Shown: positions 8,790 to 16,261 of the stretch, piece by piece
Numbering within the stretch: the first letter of the stretch is position 1
Layout of the letters: every line of letters begins with the position of its first letter
Assembly (NCBI RefSeq): GCF_050563525.1
Contig: NZ_JBNXUN010000001.1
Coordinates: forward strand, 372,001 to 436,000
Direction of reading: 5' to 3'
Source of the DNA: Falsiroseomonas sp050563525
GTDB taxonomy: Bacteria > Pseudomonadota > Alphaproteobacteria > Acetobacterales > Acetobacteraceae
DNA length: 64,000 nucleotides
Program-made: the position numbers and the translations under genes
Notes under the pieces: model-generated
Seen by the model: only the letters and a program-made list of their open reading frames with translations
Told to the model about the DNA's origin: nothing
Databases searched by the model: none

Positions 8790-10082
8790 ATGGACGGCCA
8801 CATCCCCCCCGCATCCGCCGCAGCACCCGGTCCCTTGCAGGACGGCAACGCGCCGCTTTCCCTGGCCCTGGTCGAAAGCCGTGCGCGCTGGCGCGACTTC
8901 GCCCTGCTCGCCGCCGACATGGTCTTCGAACTGGACGCGGGCGGCTGCTTCACCTTCCTCGCGCCGGAGGACGTATTGGGCCATGCGGCGGAGGCGCTGC
9001 TCGGCACGCCGGCGGTGGCGCTGCTGGCCTCCCCGGGCCCCGGGCCCTTCGCCTGCGTCGGTCGCCGGCGCAACGTCAGGGCCCGGCTGCACCGCGCCGA
9101 TGGCACCGAGGCCTGCCTCGACTTCTGCCTGATGCCGCAGCCCGGGGGCACGCTGCGCGGCGTCGCGCGGGACATCACCGCGACCGAACGCCAGGGGGAG
9201 GTCGCGGCCCGCGCGCTGCGCCGCGCCAATGCGCTCGGCAGCCTGCTGCGCCTCGCCGCGCGCCAGGGCAGCACGGAAGCCTCGCTCGAGGCCATTCTCG
9301 CCGCGCTACCGGCGGCGCTGTCGTCGGAGGGCGCTGCCCTGCTGCTGCCCGAGGACGGCGCCTGGCGGGTCGCCCATACGGTGGGCGCCCACCCGCCGCT
9401 GCACGCCCTGCCGCCGCCCGGCACCCCGGCCCCACCCGGCCTGCATGCCATGGCCGCGGCCGAATCCGGCCCCTGCCTGGTGGTCTGGCGCGCCGCAGGC
9501 CAGCCACCGCTGGAGGCCGATGACCGCGACCTGCTGGCCGCACTCGCCTTGCCGGTAGCGGCTCTGCGCGCCAAGGCGCTGCACCAGCGCGAACTGACGG
9601 ATGCCGCGGATGGCGATGCGCTGACCGGCCTGCTGAACCGCCGCGGCTTCACCGATGCGCTGGCCCGCCGGCTCTGGGTTGCCTCCGGCCGGCCTGGTGG
9701 CGCCCTGATCTTCCTCGACCTCGATGGCCTGAAGCCGCTGAACGACCGGCTGGGTCACGAAGTGGGTGATGCCGCGCTGCGGGCGATGGCCGCCCGGTTG
9801 CGCAGCGTCGCCACCGGCCATGACCTGGTCGGGCGCCTCGGCGGCGACGAGTTCTGCCTCTGGATGGACGGCGTCGATGCCGCCCAGGCCGCCGAGCGCA
9901 TCCGCCATGTCGGCAATCCCGGCCCCCTGCCCGGCATCCCGGAAGCGGGGCCAACGGCGCTCCGCGCCAGCTTCGGCATCGCCCTCGCGATGCCGGAGGA
10001 GGAGGTGGGGGCGCTGCTGTCGCGCGCCGACGCAGCCATGTACGTCGCCAAGCGCGCCAATGCCGGGGAACGTCGCCGATGA
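8790..10082 (+). CDS. Diguanylate cyclase (PAS-like, GAF-like, GGDEF)
   Basis: This 430-residue soluble signalling protein would make cyclic-di-GMP from two GTP. An N-terminal PAS-like sensory region (about 25-130) ends in RDITATERQ. A GAF-like region (about 150-265) follows, then a GGDEF domain with DALTGLLNRRGF, FLDLDGLKPLND and an intact GGDEF at residues 351-355. The usual inhibitory I-site RxxD just before the motif is replaced (TGHD), so product feedback is probably absent. There is no membrane segment. TAGAAT at 8778-8783 lies six bases before the ATG, which would give a leaderless mRNA if it is the -10 box, although no matching -35 is evident. The stop overlaps the next start (ATGA), so it is coupled to the DUF2336 gene. 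Confidence 0.93.
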   Translation: MDGHIPPASAAAPGPLQDGNAPLSLALVESRARWRDFALLAADMVFELDAGGCFTFLAPEDVLGHAAEALLGTPAVALLASPGPGPFACVGRRRNVRARLHRADGTEACLDFCLMPQPGGTLRGVARDITATERQGEVAARALRRANALGSLLRLAARQGSTEASLEAILAALPAALSSEGAALLLPEDGAWRVAHTVGAHPPLHALPPPGTPAPPGLHAMAAAESGPCLVVWRAAGQPPLEADDRDLLAALALPVAALRAKALHQRELTDAADGDALTGLLNRRGFTDALARRLWVASGRPGGALIFLDLDGLKPLNDRLGHEVGDAALRAMAARLRSVATGHDLVGRLGGDEFCLWMDGVDAAQAAERIRHVGNPGPLPGIPEAGPTALRASFGIALAMPEEEVGALLSRADAAMYVAKRANAGERRR

Positions 10083-11242
10083 CCGACAACGCCGCCGCCA
10101 TCCATCTGGCCCGCCACGGCGATGACGAGTCCCGCGCCGCCGTCGCCCGCCAGCCAAACACCTCGCCAGAGTTGCTGACCTTCCTGTCCGCCGACCCGGT
10201 GGCGGAGGTTCGCCAGGCCGTCGCGGCCCACCCCGGCACCCCAGCCGCCGTCGCGCGCCTGCTGGCGGAGGATGCCAACGCCGAGGTCCGCCGCGTGCTC
10301 GCCGCCCGCGTCGCCACCCTGGCACCCAGCCTGGACACCCGCGCGCGCAGCCGCGTCACCCGGCTCACCGCCGCCACCCTGGCCCTGCTGGTCGAGGACA
10401 CCGAGGTCGAAGTCCGCGCCGCCATTGCCAATGCGGTGCGGGACATGCCGGACGCACCGCGCGAGTTGATCCTGCGCCTGGCGCGCGACACCGCCATGCC
10501 GGTCGCGGAACAGGTCATCCGCCTGTCGCCGATGCTGACCGAGCAGGACCTGCTGGAGCTCATCACCGACCCGCCCGCCCCGGCCACCCGCCGCGCCGTC
10601 GCCCGCCGCCCGGCACAGACCGAGCCGGTCGCCGACGCCATCGCGGCCTCCGCGGACACACCGGCCATCGCCGCCCTGCTGGCCAACCCGTCCGCCGCCA
10701 TCCAGGAGGCGACCCTGGACCGCCTGGTGGCAGGCGCCGGTCAGCACACAAGTTGGCAGGCCGCGCTGGTCCGCCGCCCGAGACTGCCGGCCAATGCCGC
10801 GCGCATCCTGGGCGAGATGGTCGCCTCGCACCTGCTTGGGGTGCTGGCCGCCCGTAGCGACTTGCCCGCGGAGCTGACGCTGAGGCTGCGCGCCCAGATC
10901 GCGGCGCGCCTGGCGGCGGAGCAGGCGGACACCGATGGCGAGGCCGAGCTGTTCGCCGCCGCCCGCGCCGGCGACCGCGACCTGCTGCTGCAACGCTTGG
11001 CGGAGGCCGCCGGCGCCACGGAGGCACGGGTGGAGGCGGCGCTCGCGCTGCGCAGCGGCCGCGCCATCGCCGGGCTGTGCCACAGCGCCGGCTGGTCGGC
11101 CCCGCTGGCGGCGGAGGTCCAGTCGGTCCTGGGCGGCCTCAGCCCGCCCGAGGTGGTGCGCCCCACAGCCGAAGGCCGCTGGTCGCTGAGCGAGGCGGAA
11201 TTGCTGTGGCAGGCAGAACTGCTGGAAGGCCTGCCCGCCTGA
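10079..11242 (+). CDS. DUF2336 alpha-helical repeat protein
   Basis: This 387-residue protein is built from HEAT-like helical repeats: ARHGDDESRAAVARQ, SADPVAEVRQAVAAHP and EDANAEVRRVLAARV at the N-terminus. It fits the alphaproteobacterial DUF2336 family, whose members often accompany two-component or cyclic-di-GMP genes; the biochemical function is unknown. The ATG overlaps the stop of the diguanylate cyclase by four bases, so the two are made together and may act in one pathway. The C-terminal half (250-387) is another helical region rich in Ala, Leu and Glu. No catalytic motif is visible. Confidence 0.8.
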   Translation: MTDNAAAIHLARHGDDESRAAVARQPNTSPELLTFLSADPVAEVRQAVAAHPGTPAAVARLLAEDANAEVRRVLAARVATLAPSLDTRARSRVTRLTAATLALLVEDTEVEVRAAIANAVRDMPDAPRELILRLARDTAMPVAEQVIRLSPMLTEQDLLELITDPPAPATRRAVARRPAQTEPVADAIAASADTPAIAALLANPSAAIQEATLDRLVAGAGQHTSWQAALVRRPRLPANAARILGEMVASHLLGVLAARSDLPAELTLRLRAQIAARLAAEQADTDGEAELFAAARAGDRDLLLQRLAEAAGATEARVEAALALRSGRAIAGLCHSAGWSAPLAAEVQSVLGGLSPPEVVRPTAEGRWSLSEAELLWQAELLEGLPA

Positions 11243-11254
11243 CCTACCCGCCTC

Positions 11255-12139
11255 CTACGGGCGGATCAGCGTGCCGGCGCCCTGCCCGGTGAACAGTTCC
11301 AGCAGCACGGCGTGCGGCACGCGGCCATCGACGATGACCGCTCCCTTCACGCCACGCTCGACCGCATAGATGCAGGTCTCGACCTTGGGGATCATGCCGC
11401 CGGAAATCCAGCCCGCCTCGATCCCGGCGCGGACCTCCGCCACCGTCATCTCCGGGATCAACACGCCATCCGGGCCCAGCACGCCGCGCACATCGGTCAG
11501 CATCAGCAGCCGTTCCGCGTTCAACGCGCCGGCGATGGCACCCGCCACCGTATCCGCATTGATGTTGTAGGTCTGGCCATCCGCCCCGACGCCGACCGGC
11601 GCCACCACCGGCACGATATCCGCGCCGATCAGCAGTTGCAGCACGCGCGGGTCCACATGCTCCGGCTCGCCGACGAAGCCGAGGTCAAGCACCTTCTCGA
11701 TGTGGCTGTCCGGGTCGCGGTAGGTGCGCGTCAGGCGGCGCGCCTGGATCAGCCCGCCATCCTTGCCCGAGATGCCCACCGCGATGGCGCCGGCACGGGT
11801 GATGGCGCTGGCCACCTGCTTGTTCACCGGACCAGCGAGGACCATCTCGACCACGTCGAGCATCTCCTCATCGGTCACGCGCAGGCCCTGGACGAAGTTG
11901 GACTTCACGCCGAGTCGCTTGAGCATGGCGTTGATCTGCGGCCCGCCGCCGTGGACCACCACCGGATTGACGCCGACCTGTTCGAGCAGCGCGATGTCGC
12001 GCCCGAACCGCAGCGCCGTCTCCTCCTCCCCCATGGCGTGGCCGCCATACTTCACCACCACGATCTGGTCGTCGTAGCGCTTCAGGAAGGGCAGCGCCCC
12101 GGCGAGGATCGCCATCTGGTCGAGCGCGTCGTCGGTCAT
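11255..12139 (-). CDS. argB: Acetylglutamate kinase ArgB
   Basis: This 294-residue amino-acid kinase family enzyme phosphorylates N-acetylglutamate in arginine synthesis. Motifs include VVKYGGHAMG (phosphate binding), VVHGGGPQIN, GLRVTDEEML, VGISGKDGGL, NINADTVAGAIA and GGMIPKVE. I prefer ATG 12139 (MTDDALDQMA), preceded by a GGGGA sequence about nine bases away, over the GTG at 12160. It lies downstream of engB and yidC, as in other Acetobacteraceae, but a small secreted-protein gene separates it from engB. Its 3' end is 12 bases from the convergent DUF2336 gene. Confidence 0.97.
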   Translation of the reverse strand: MTDDALDQMAILAGALPFLKRYDDQIVVVKYGGHAMGEEETALRFGRDIALLEQVGVNPVVVHGGGPQINAMLKRLGVKSNFVQGLRVTDEEMLDVVEMVLAGPVNKQVASAITRAGAIAVGISGKDGGLIQARRLTRTYRDPDSHIEKVLDLGFVGEPEHVDPRVLQLLIGADIVPVVAPVGVGADGQTYNINADTVAGAIAGALNAERLLMLTDVRGVLGPDGVLIPEMTVAEVRAGIEAGWISGGMIPKVETCIYAVERGVKGAVIVDGRVPHAVLLELFTGQGAGTLIRP

Positions 12140-12237
12140 CGGCAAAAGTCCCCGTGCCACGGGCCTTCCGCCGCGGGCGGCGCGGTTTGGGGCCAGTCGC
12201 GGAACGGGTCAAGTGCGCGGGCGATGGACCCGCCCGC

Positions 12238-12295
12238 GCCGCGCAGCCTCAGCGCGCCTCGATGCCGCGCAGCCTCAGCGCGCCTCGATGCCGCG
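12238..12295. repeat. 26-base tandem duplication over a stop codon
   Basis: The unit GCCGCGCAGCCTCAGCGCGC plus CTCGAT occurs at 12238-12263 and again at 12264-12289, and the first six bases of a third copy follow. The second copy contains the stop codon and last codons of the small secreted-protein gene, so the 3' untranslated region repeats the coding tail. Replication slippage is the simplest origin. Confidence 0.9.
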
Positions 12296-12625
12296 ACGCG
12301 TGGCAACTATCTCGGACGCCTCGCAGATGTTCACGCGCATGACCTCGGCATTCTCGCCATTCGCCCAGACCACCTTGAAGTCATAGGCACCACCGCGCCC
12401 GCCGGGCGTGAAGCTGACCGACCGGCCGGCGGGCAGCACGTTCTCGCCAAGGCGGTCACGGCCCCAGTTCGAGTTCGAGGAGGGTCCGAAATAGAACTCG
12501 TTCACCTGCTGACCGGAATCGTTGCGCAGCGTGAAGCGGGTGTCGCACTGCGCGGAGGCGGGCGCGATGGCCGCCCCGAGCAGCAGGGTGGAAACGGCAG
12601 CGGTCAGGGCCAGGCGGCGGAACAT
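12275..12625 (-). CDS. Small secreted protein of unknown function
   Basis: This 116-residue protein has a clear Sec signal peptide (MFRRLALTAAVSTLLLGAAI, cleaved after APASAQ). The mature part (about 90 residues) has two cysteines (near the N-terminus, QCDTRF, and in the C-terminal NICEASE), one probable disulfide, and aromatic-rich FYFGPSSNSNWG and YDFKVVWANGEN segments. I recognise no function; similar small proteins are seen in related bacteria. The start at 12625 is chosen because GAGGAT lies seven bases upstream. An AT-rich segment with TAATAT around 12699-12704, at the end of engB, could be its promoter. It interrupts the otherwise conserved engB-argB adjacency. Confidence 0.75.
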   Translation of the reverse strand: MFRRLALTAAVSTLLLGAAIAPASAQCDTRFTLRNDSGQQVNEFYFGPSSNSNWGRDRLGENVLPAGRSVSFTPGGRGGAYDFKVVWANGENAEVMRVNICEASEIVATRRGIEAR

Positions 12626-12705
12626 GAACTTATCCTCATGGGACCGGCGGAACCACGGGTTGCGGTGCGCCAGCTGCATTACGCGCCACAAGAATTAACT
12701 TTATA

Positions 12706-13401
12706 TTACGCCGAATGTAAGGCCAGTGCCGCAAGTTCCGCTCGCAATTCCGGAATGCCCTGGCCGGTCTCGCTGCTGGTGATCAGGATCAGCGGATGCG
12801 CCGCCGTCCGCTTCTTCACGATCTCCTCGACCTCCGCGATCCGCTTGTCGAGCTGGGCCGCCTTCACGTCATCCGCCTTGGTGATCACCAGCTGGAAGGC
12901 GACGGCGGCATCCGACAGCAGGTCGATCGCGGCGCGATCCGCCGGCTTCGTCTCCACCCGCGCATCCATCAGCAGCAGGACCCGGCGCAGGGTCGTGCGC
13001 CCGCGCAGGAAGTCGAACATCAGCCCCTGCCAATCCTCCTTCAGCAGCTTGGAGGCCTTGGCGTAGCCATAGCCCGGCATGTCCACCAGCGTCAGTCGGC
13101 CCTCGTCGCAGGCAAAGAAGTTGAGCTGGCGCGTGCGGCCCGGCGTGACGGACACCCGCGCCAGCGCCTTCTGCCCGGTCAGCGCGTTGAGCAGGGAGGA
13201 TTTGCCGACATTGGACCGCCCGCAGAATGCAACCTCCGGCCCCTGCGCCGGCGGCAACTGCGTGATGGCCTGGGAGGCGTAGAAGAACTCGCAGGGTCGC
13301 GCGAACAGCAGCCGCCCGGCCTCGAGCAGCGCCGCGCGCTCCTCGTCCGTCGTCGCCTCGGCGAGCCCGCCGGCCGGTAGCGAGGGGGGAGGCAGGCTCA
13401 C
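12706..13401 (-). CDS. engB: Ribosome biogenesis GTP-binding protein EngB (YihA/YsxC)
   Basis: This 231-residue GTPase is needed for large ribosomal subunit assembly. G1 GRSNVGKSS is at residues 61-69, a Thr-containing G2 follows (VTPGRTRQ), then G3 DMPGYGYAKA and G4 TKAD. The start is a GTG at 13401 that overlaps the yidC stop (GTGA), giving the N-terminus VSLPPPSLPAGGL; homologues have a variable N-terminal extension, so this fits. It is the last gene of the rpmH-rnpA-yidD-yidC-engB run. Confidence 0.95.
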   Translation of the reverse strand: MSLPPPSLPAGGLAEATTDEERAALLEAGRLLFARPCEFFYASQAITQLPPAQGPEVAFCGRSNVGKSSLLNALTGQKALARVSVTPGRTRQLNFFACDEGRLTLVDMPGYGYAKASKLLKEDWQGLMFDFLRGRTTLRRVLLLMDARVETKPADRAAIDLLSDAAVAFQLVITKADDVKAAQLDKRIAEVEEIVKKRTAAHPLILITSSETGQGIPELRAELAALALHSA

Positions 13402-15248
13402 CCCTTCTTGCCCTTGGGTGCGGCGACCTTGGCGACCGCGGCCGGCTTCGGCGGCGGCGGCGCGGCCGGCGCGCGGGCCTGGCGCTTCTTGTCCATCTGC
13501 ATGATCCAGTACTGCTGCGCGATGGAAAGCAGGTTGTTCCAGGTCCAGTAGATCACCAGGCCGGCCGGGAAGCTGGCCAGCATGAAGGTGAAGATTAGCG
13601 GCATCCAGGCAAAGATCTTGGCCTGGATCGGGTCCGGCGGCGTCGGGTTCAGCTTGAACTGCAGGAACATCGTGATGCCCATCGCGATGGCCCAGGCCGG
13701 CATGTGCAGGAAGCTGGAAAGCGCCATCGGGTCGTAGGGCAGCAGGCCGAACAGGTTGAACAGGTTCGTCGGGTCCGGCGCGGAAAGATCGCGGATCCAG
13801 CCGAAGAACGGCGCGTGCCGCATCTCGATGGTGACGAACAGCACCTTGTACAGCGCGAAGAACACCGGGATCTGCAACAGGATGGGCAGGCAGCCGGAGG
13901 CCGGGTTGACCTTCTCCGACCGGTACAGCGCCATCATCTCCGCCTGCGCCTTGGCCGGGTCGTCCTTGTAGCGCTCCCGCACCTCCGTCATCTTCGGCGC
14001 CAGCACCTTCATGCGGGCCATGGAGATGTAGGCCTTGTTGGCCAGCGGGAAGAACGCCGCCTTCAGCGCCAGGGTGAAGATCAGGATGGCGACGCCGAAA
14101 TTGCCGAAGATCTGGAACAGCCAGTCGATCGCGTAGAAGAACGGCTTGGTGATCCAGTAGAACCAGCCGAAGTCGATCGCCTTGTCGAAATCGACGATCC
14201 CCAGGTTGTCCCGGTAGGCATCCAACAGCCGCACTTCCTTGGCGCCGGCGAACAGGCGCGTCGCCAGACCGGCCTCCGCACCCGGTGCCACGGCCTGCGG
14301 CGCGGGCGGCGCCATGTCGATCTGCCAGCGATCCTGCCCACCTTCGGCGGAGTGGCGATAGGCGGCCCGCACCGCGGTCGCCTGGTCCACCGGGGTCAGC
14401 GCCGTCAGCCAGTACTTGTCGGTGAAGCCGACCCAGCCGCCGGTGCTCTCCTGCTCGAAGGCCGGGCCGCGGCGACGCTGCGCCTCCTCCTTCGCATCCG
14501 AATAGGTCCACTCGGACAGCCGGCCGTTCAGAACGCCGGTGAAGCCCTCATGCAGGATGAAGAAGCCGGCGGTCTGCGGCGTGCGCTCGCGGCGCACCCG
14601 CGCCCAGGGCAGCACCTGCACCGGCTCGGTGCCGGTGTTGCGCACGGTCTGGCGCGCCGTCAGCATGAAGTCCTGGTCGACCTCGAGCTGGATGCGGAAT
14701 TCCTGGCCCTGGCCGTTGTCCCAGCGCAGCGTCACCGGTGCGCCGGGCGCCAGCGCGGTGCCATCCGCGGTCCAATCGGTATCCGGCCCCGGCACCACCG
14801 TGCGGCCATCGGCCGCGGTCCAGCCCCATTGCGCGAAGTAAGGGTTGGCATCGCTGCGCGGCGCCAGCAGGCGGACCAGCGCGCTCCCCGGCTGCACCGT
14901 CTCCCGGTAGCCACGCAGGATGGCGTCATCCAGCCGCGCGCCACGTAGGCTGATGCTGCCCTGCAGGGCCGGATTCTCCAGCCCCACCCGCTGTTCCGGC
15001 GGCAGGCCCGCCGCCGGCGCCGCCGCACTGGCCGCGCCACCGGGCAGGGCCAGCGGCGCGCCGCCGCTCGGCATCGGCACCGGCACTGCGGCGTCCGGCG
15101 CAGCCGTGCCCGCCGCAGGGGCCTGCTGGGCCGCGATCTCGGCCTGGCGGCGCTGCTCCGCCTCCCGCGTCGGACGGTTCCACAGGTCGAACAGCAGCAG
15201 GATGCCGACCGAGAGGGCAATGGCGGCGAGGAGACGCTTCTGGTCCAT
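13398..15248 (-). CDS. yidC: Membrane protein insertase YidC
   Basis: This 616-residue Gram-negative type YidC inserts and folds inner-membrane proteins, alone or with SecYEG. It starts MDQKRLLAAIALSVGILLLF (first membrane span), followed by an Ala/Pro-rich linker (about 35-80), a periplasmic beta-sandwich domain, and the conserved insertase core with AFFPLANKAYISMARMKVLA, SGCLPILLQIPVFFALYKV and LNPTPPDP. It ends in a basic Lys/Ala-rich tail (KKRQARA, KVAAPKGKKG) that can contact the ribosome. The stop overlaps engB and the start is 11 bases after yidD. Confidence 0.97.
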   Translation of the reverse strand: MDQKRLLAAIALSVGILLLFDLWNRPTREAEQRRQAEIAAQQAPAAGTAAPDAAVPVPMPSGGAPLALPGGAASAAAPAAGLPPEQRVGLENPALQGSISLRGARLDDAILRGYRETVQPGSALVRLLAPRSDANPYFAQWGWTAADGRTVVPGPDTDWTADGTALAPGAPVTLRWDNGQGQEFRIQLEVDQDFMLTARQTVRNTGTEPVQVLPWARVRRERTPQTAGFFILHEGFTGVLNGRLSEWTYSDAKEEAQRRRGPAFEQESTGGWVGFTDKYWLTALTPVDQATAVRAAYRHSAEGGQDRWQIDMAPPAPQAVAPGAEAGLATRLFAGAKEVRLLDAYRDNLGIVDFDKAIDFGWFYWITKPFFYAIDWLFQIFGNFGVAILIFTLALKAAFFPLANKAYISMARMKVLAPKMTEVRERYKDDPAKAQAEMMALYRSEKVNPASGCLPILLQIPVFFALYKVLFVTIEMRHAPFFGWIRDLSAPDPTNLFNLFGLLPYDPMALSSFLHMPAWAIAMGITMFLQFKLNPTPPDPIQAKIFAWMPLIFTFMLASFPAGLVIYWTWNNLLSIAQQYWIMQMDKKRQARAPAAPPPPKPAAVAKVAAPKGKKG

Positions 15249-15259
15249 GACGGCCTGAT

Positions 15260-15538
15260 TCAGCCTTTCGTCGGGCGCGGTTCGGCGAGCGGCGCCGATG
15301 CGGGGACGTTCTGGGAAAGTGGCGGGACCGGGTCATAGCCACCCGGGTGCCACGGGTTGCAGCGCAATACACGGCGAGCGGTCAACCATCCACCGCGCAT
15401 CGCGCCATGGGTGGCCACCGCTTCCAGCCCGAACTCGCTGCAATGCGGGTAGAAACGGCAATTGCAGCCGATGAACGGCCGCAAGGTGAGCTGGTAGGTG
15501 CGAATCGCCCCACGTAGCAGGTGCTGCTGCGGCGTCAT
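15260..15538 (-). CDS. yidD: Membrane protein insertion efficiency factor YidD
   Basis: This 92-residue protein has the family signature: IGCNCRFYPHCSEF with three cysteines, and GWLTARRVLRCNPWHPGGYD. YidD is a small amphipathic inner-membrane protein that supports YidC-dependent insertion. Its ATG overlaps the rnpA stop (ATGA), and the yidC start follows closely, the standard arrangement. The C-terminal 20 residues are a variable Pro-rich tail. Confidence 0.96.
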   Translation of the reverse strand: MTPQQHLLRGAIRTYQLTLRPFIGCNCRFYPHCSEFGLEAVATHGAMRGGWLTARRVLRCNPWHPGGYDPVPPLSQNVPASAPLAEPRPTKG

Positions 15539-15891
15539 GCTTCGCGGTCCGGAACGGCGACCCCGCCCTGCTTCAACGCACCGCGCAGGTCGCCGAGCAA
15601 CTGGCGAAACTCGCGCTTCGCCGTGCCGTCGCGGCCGATCATCACCAGGTCGAAGCCTGGTGGCGCGTCCTGCCCCAACAGCAGGCGCGCCGCTTCCCGC
15701 AGCCGCCGCTTGCAGCGGTTGCGGATCACGGCGTTGCCGACCTTCTTGGTAACGGTGAACCCGACGCGCAACGGCGCGCCGGTGTCCTTCAGGACCTGAA
15801 GCACGAGCCCCGGGCGTGCCGCACGCTGACCGCGCGCAGCCACGAGCTTGAACTCGCGCCGAAGCTTCAACCGTGGCGGGCGCGCCGGCAT
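15535..15891 (-). CDS. rnpA: Ribonuclease P protein component
   Basis: This 118-residue basic protein helps RNase P RNA bind and cleave the 5' leader of pre-tRNAs. The RNR motif is present in VIRNRCKRRLREAAR, with the upstream FTVTKKVGNA strand. The start at 15891 (MPARPPRLKLRREF) matches family length; in-frame codons further upstream overlap rpmH and look non-coding. It lies 25 bases after rpmH. Confidence 0.95.
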   Translation of the reverse strand: MPARPPRLKLRREFKLVAARGQRAARPGLVLQVLKDTGAPLRVGFTVTKKVGNAVIRNRCKRRLREAARLLLGQDAPPGFDLVMIGRDGTAKREFRQLLGDLRGALKQGGVAVPDREA

Positions 15892-15916
15892 GGCACAGCT
15901 CCGGCCCGCCCGGCGC

Positions 15917-16051
15917 TCAGGCCGAGAGCTTCTTGCGGCCCTTGGACCGGCGATTGGCCAGGATTCGGCGCCCGCCGACGGTCTCGGTGCGGGCGCGAAA
16001 GCCATGGCGGCGCTTCCGGACGAGCTTCGAGGGCTGATAAGTACGCTTCAC
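15917..16051 (-). CDS. rpmH: 50S ribosomal protein L34
   Basis: This 44-residue L34 reads V/MKRTYQPSKLVRKRRHGF, then ARTETVGGRRILANRRSKG, ending RKKLSA, the normal length and sequence. The start codon is GTG at 16051, with GGGAG six bases upstream. It is the first gene of the rpmH-rnpA-yidD-yidC-engB group; the promoter should lie in 16052-16261, divergent from the flavoprotein gene. Confidence 0.97.
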   Translation of the reverse strand: MKRTYQPSKLVRKRRHGFRARTETVGGRRILANRRSKGRKKLSA

Positions 16052-16261
16052 GACACACTCCCGCGGGCTCCGGCCCGGGCGGGTCAGGGAAAGCCCCTGT
16101 CCGCCGATGCGCCGGCTGGTATCTAAAGGAAACGCCGGCGGCCGCCCAGGATCGCACCTGGACCGCCCCGGCAAGGCCCGGACGTATAGGGAGCCGCCAC
16201 CCCTGCCGTCAACCGCGGGGATGAGGCACAAGGCGCGGATTGGCAGAGTGGGGACGACAGG

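Noticed and set aside
12706..14511. 601-codon frame seemingly fusing engB with a long N-terminal part
   Set aside because: The extra N-terminal part is yidC read in another frame; engB begins at GTG 13401 overlapping the yidC stop.
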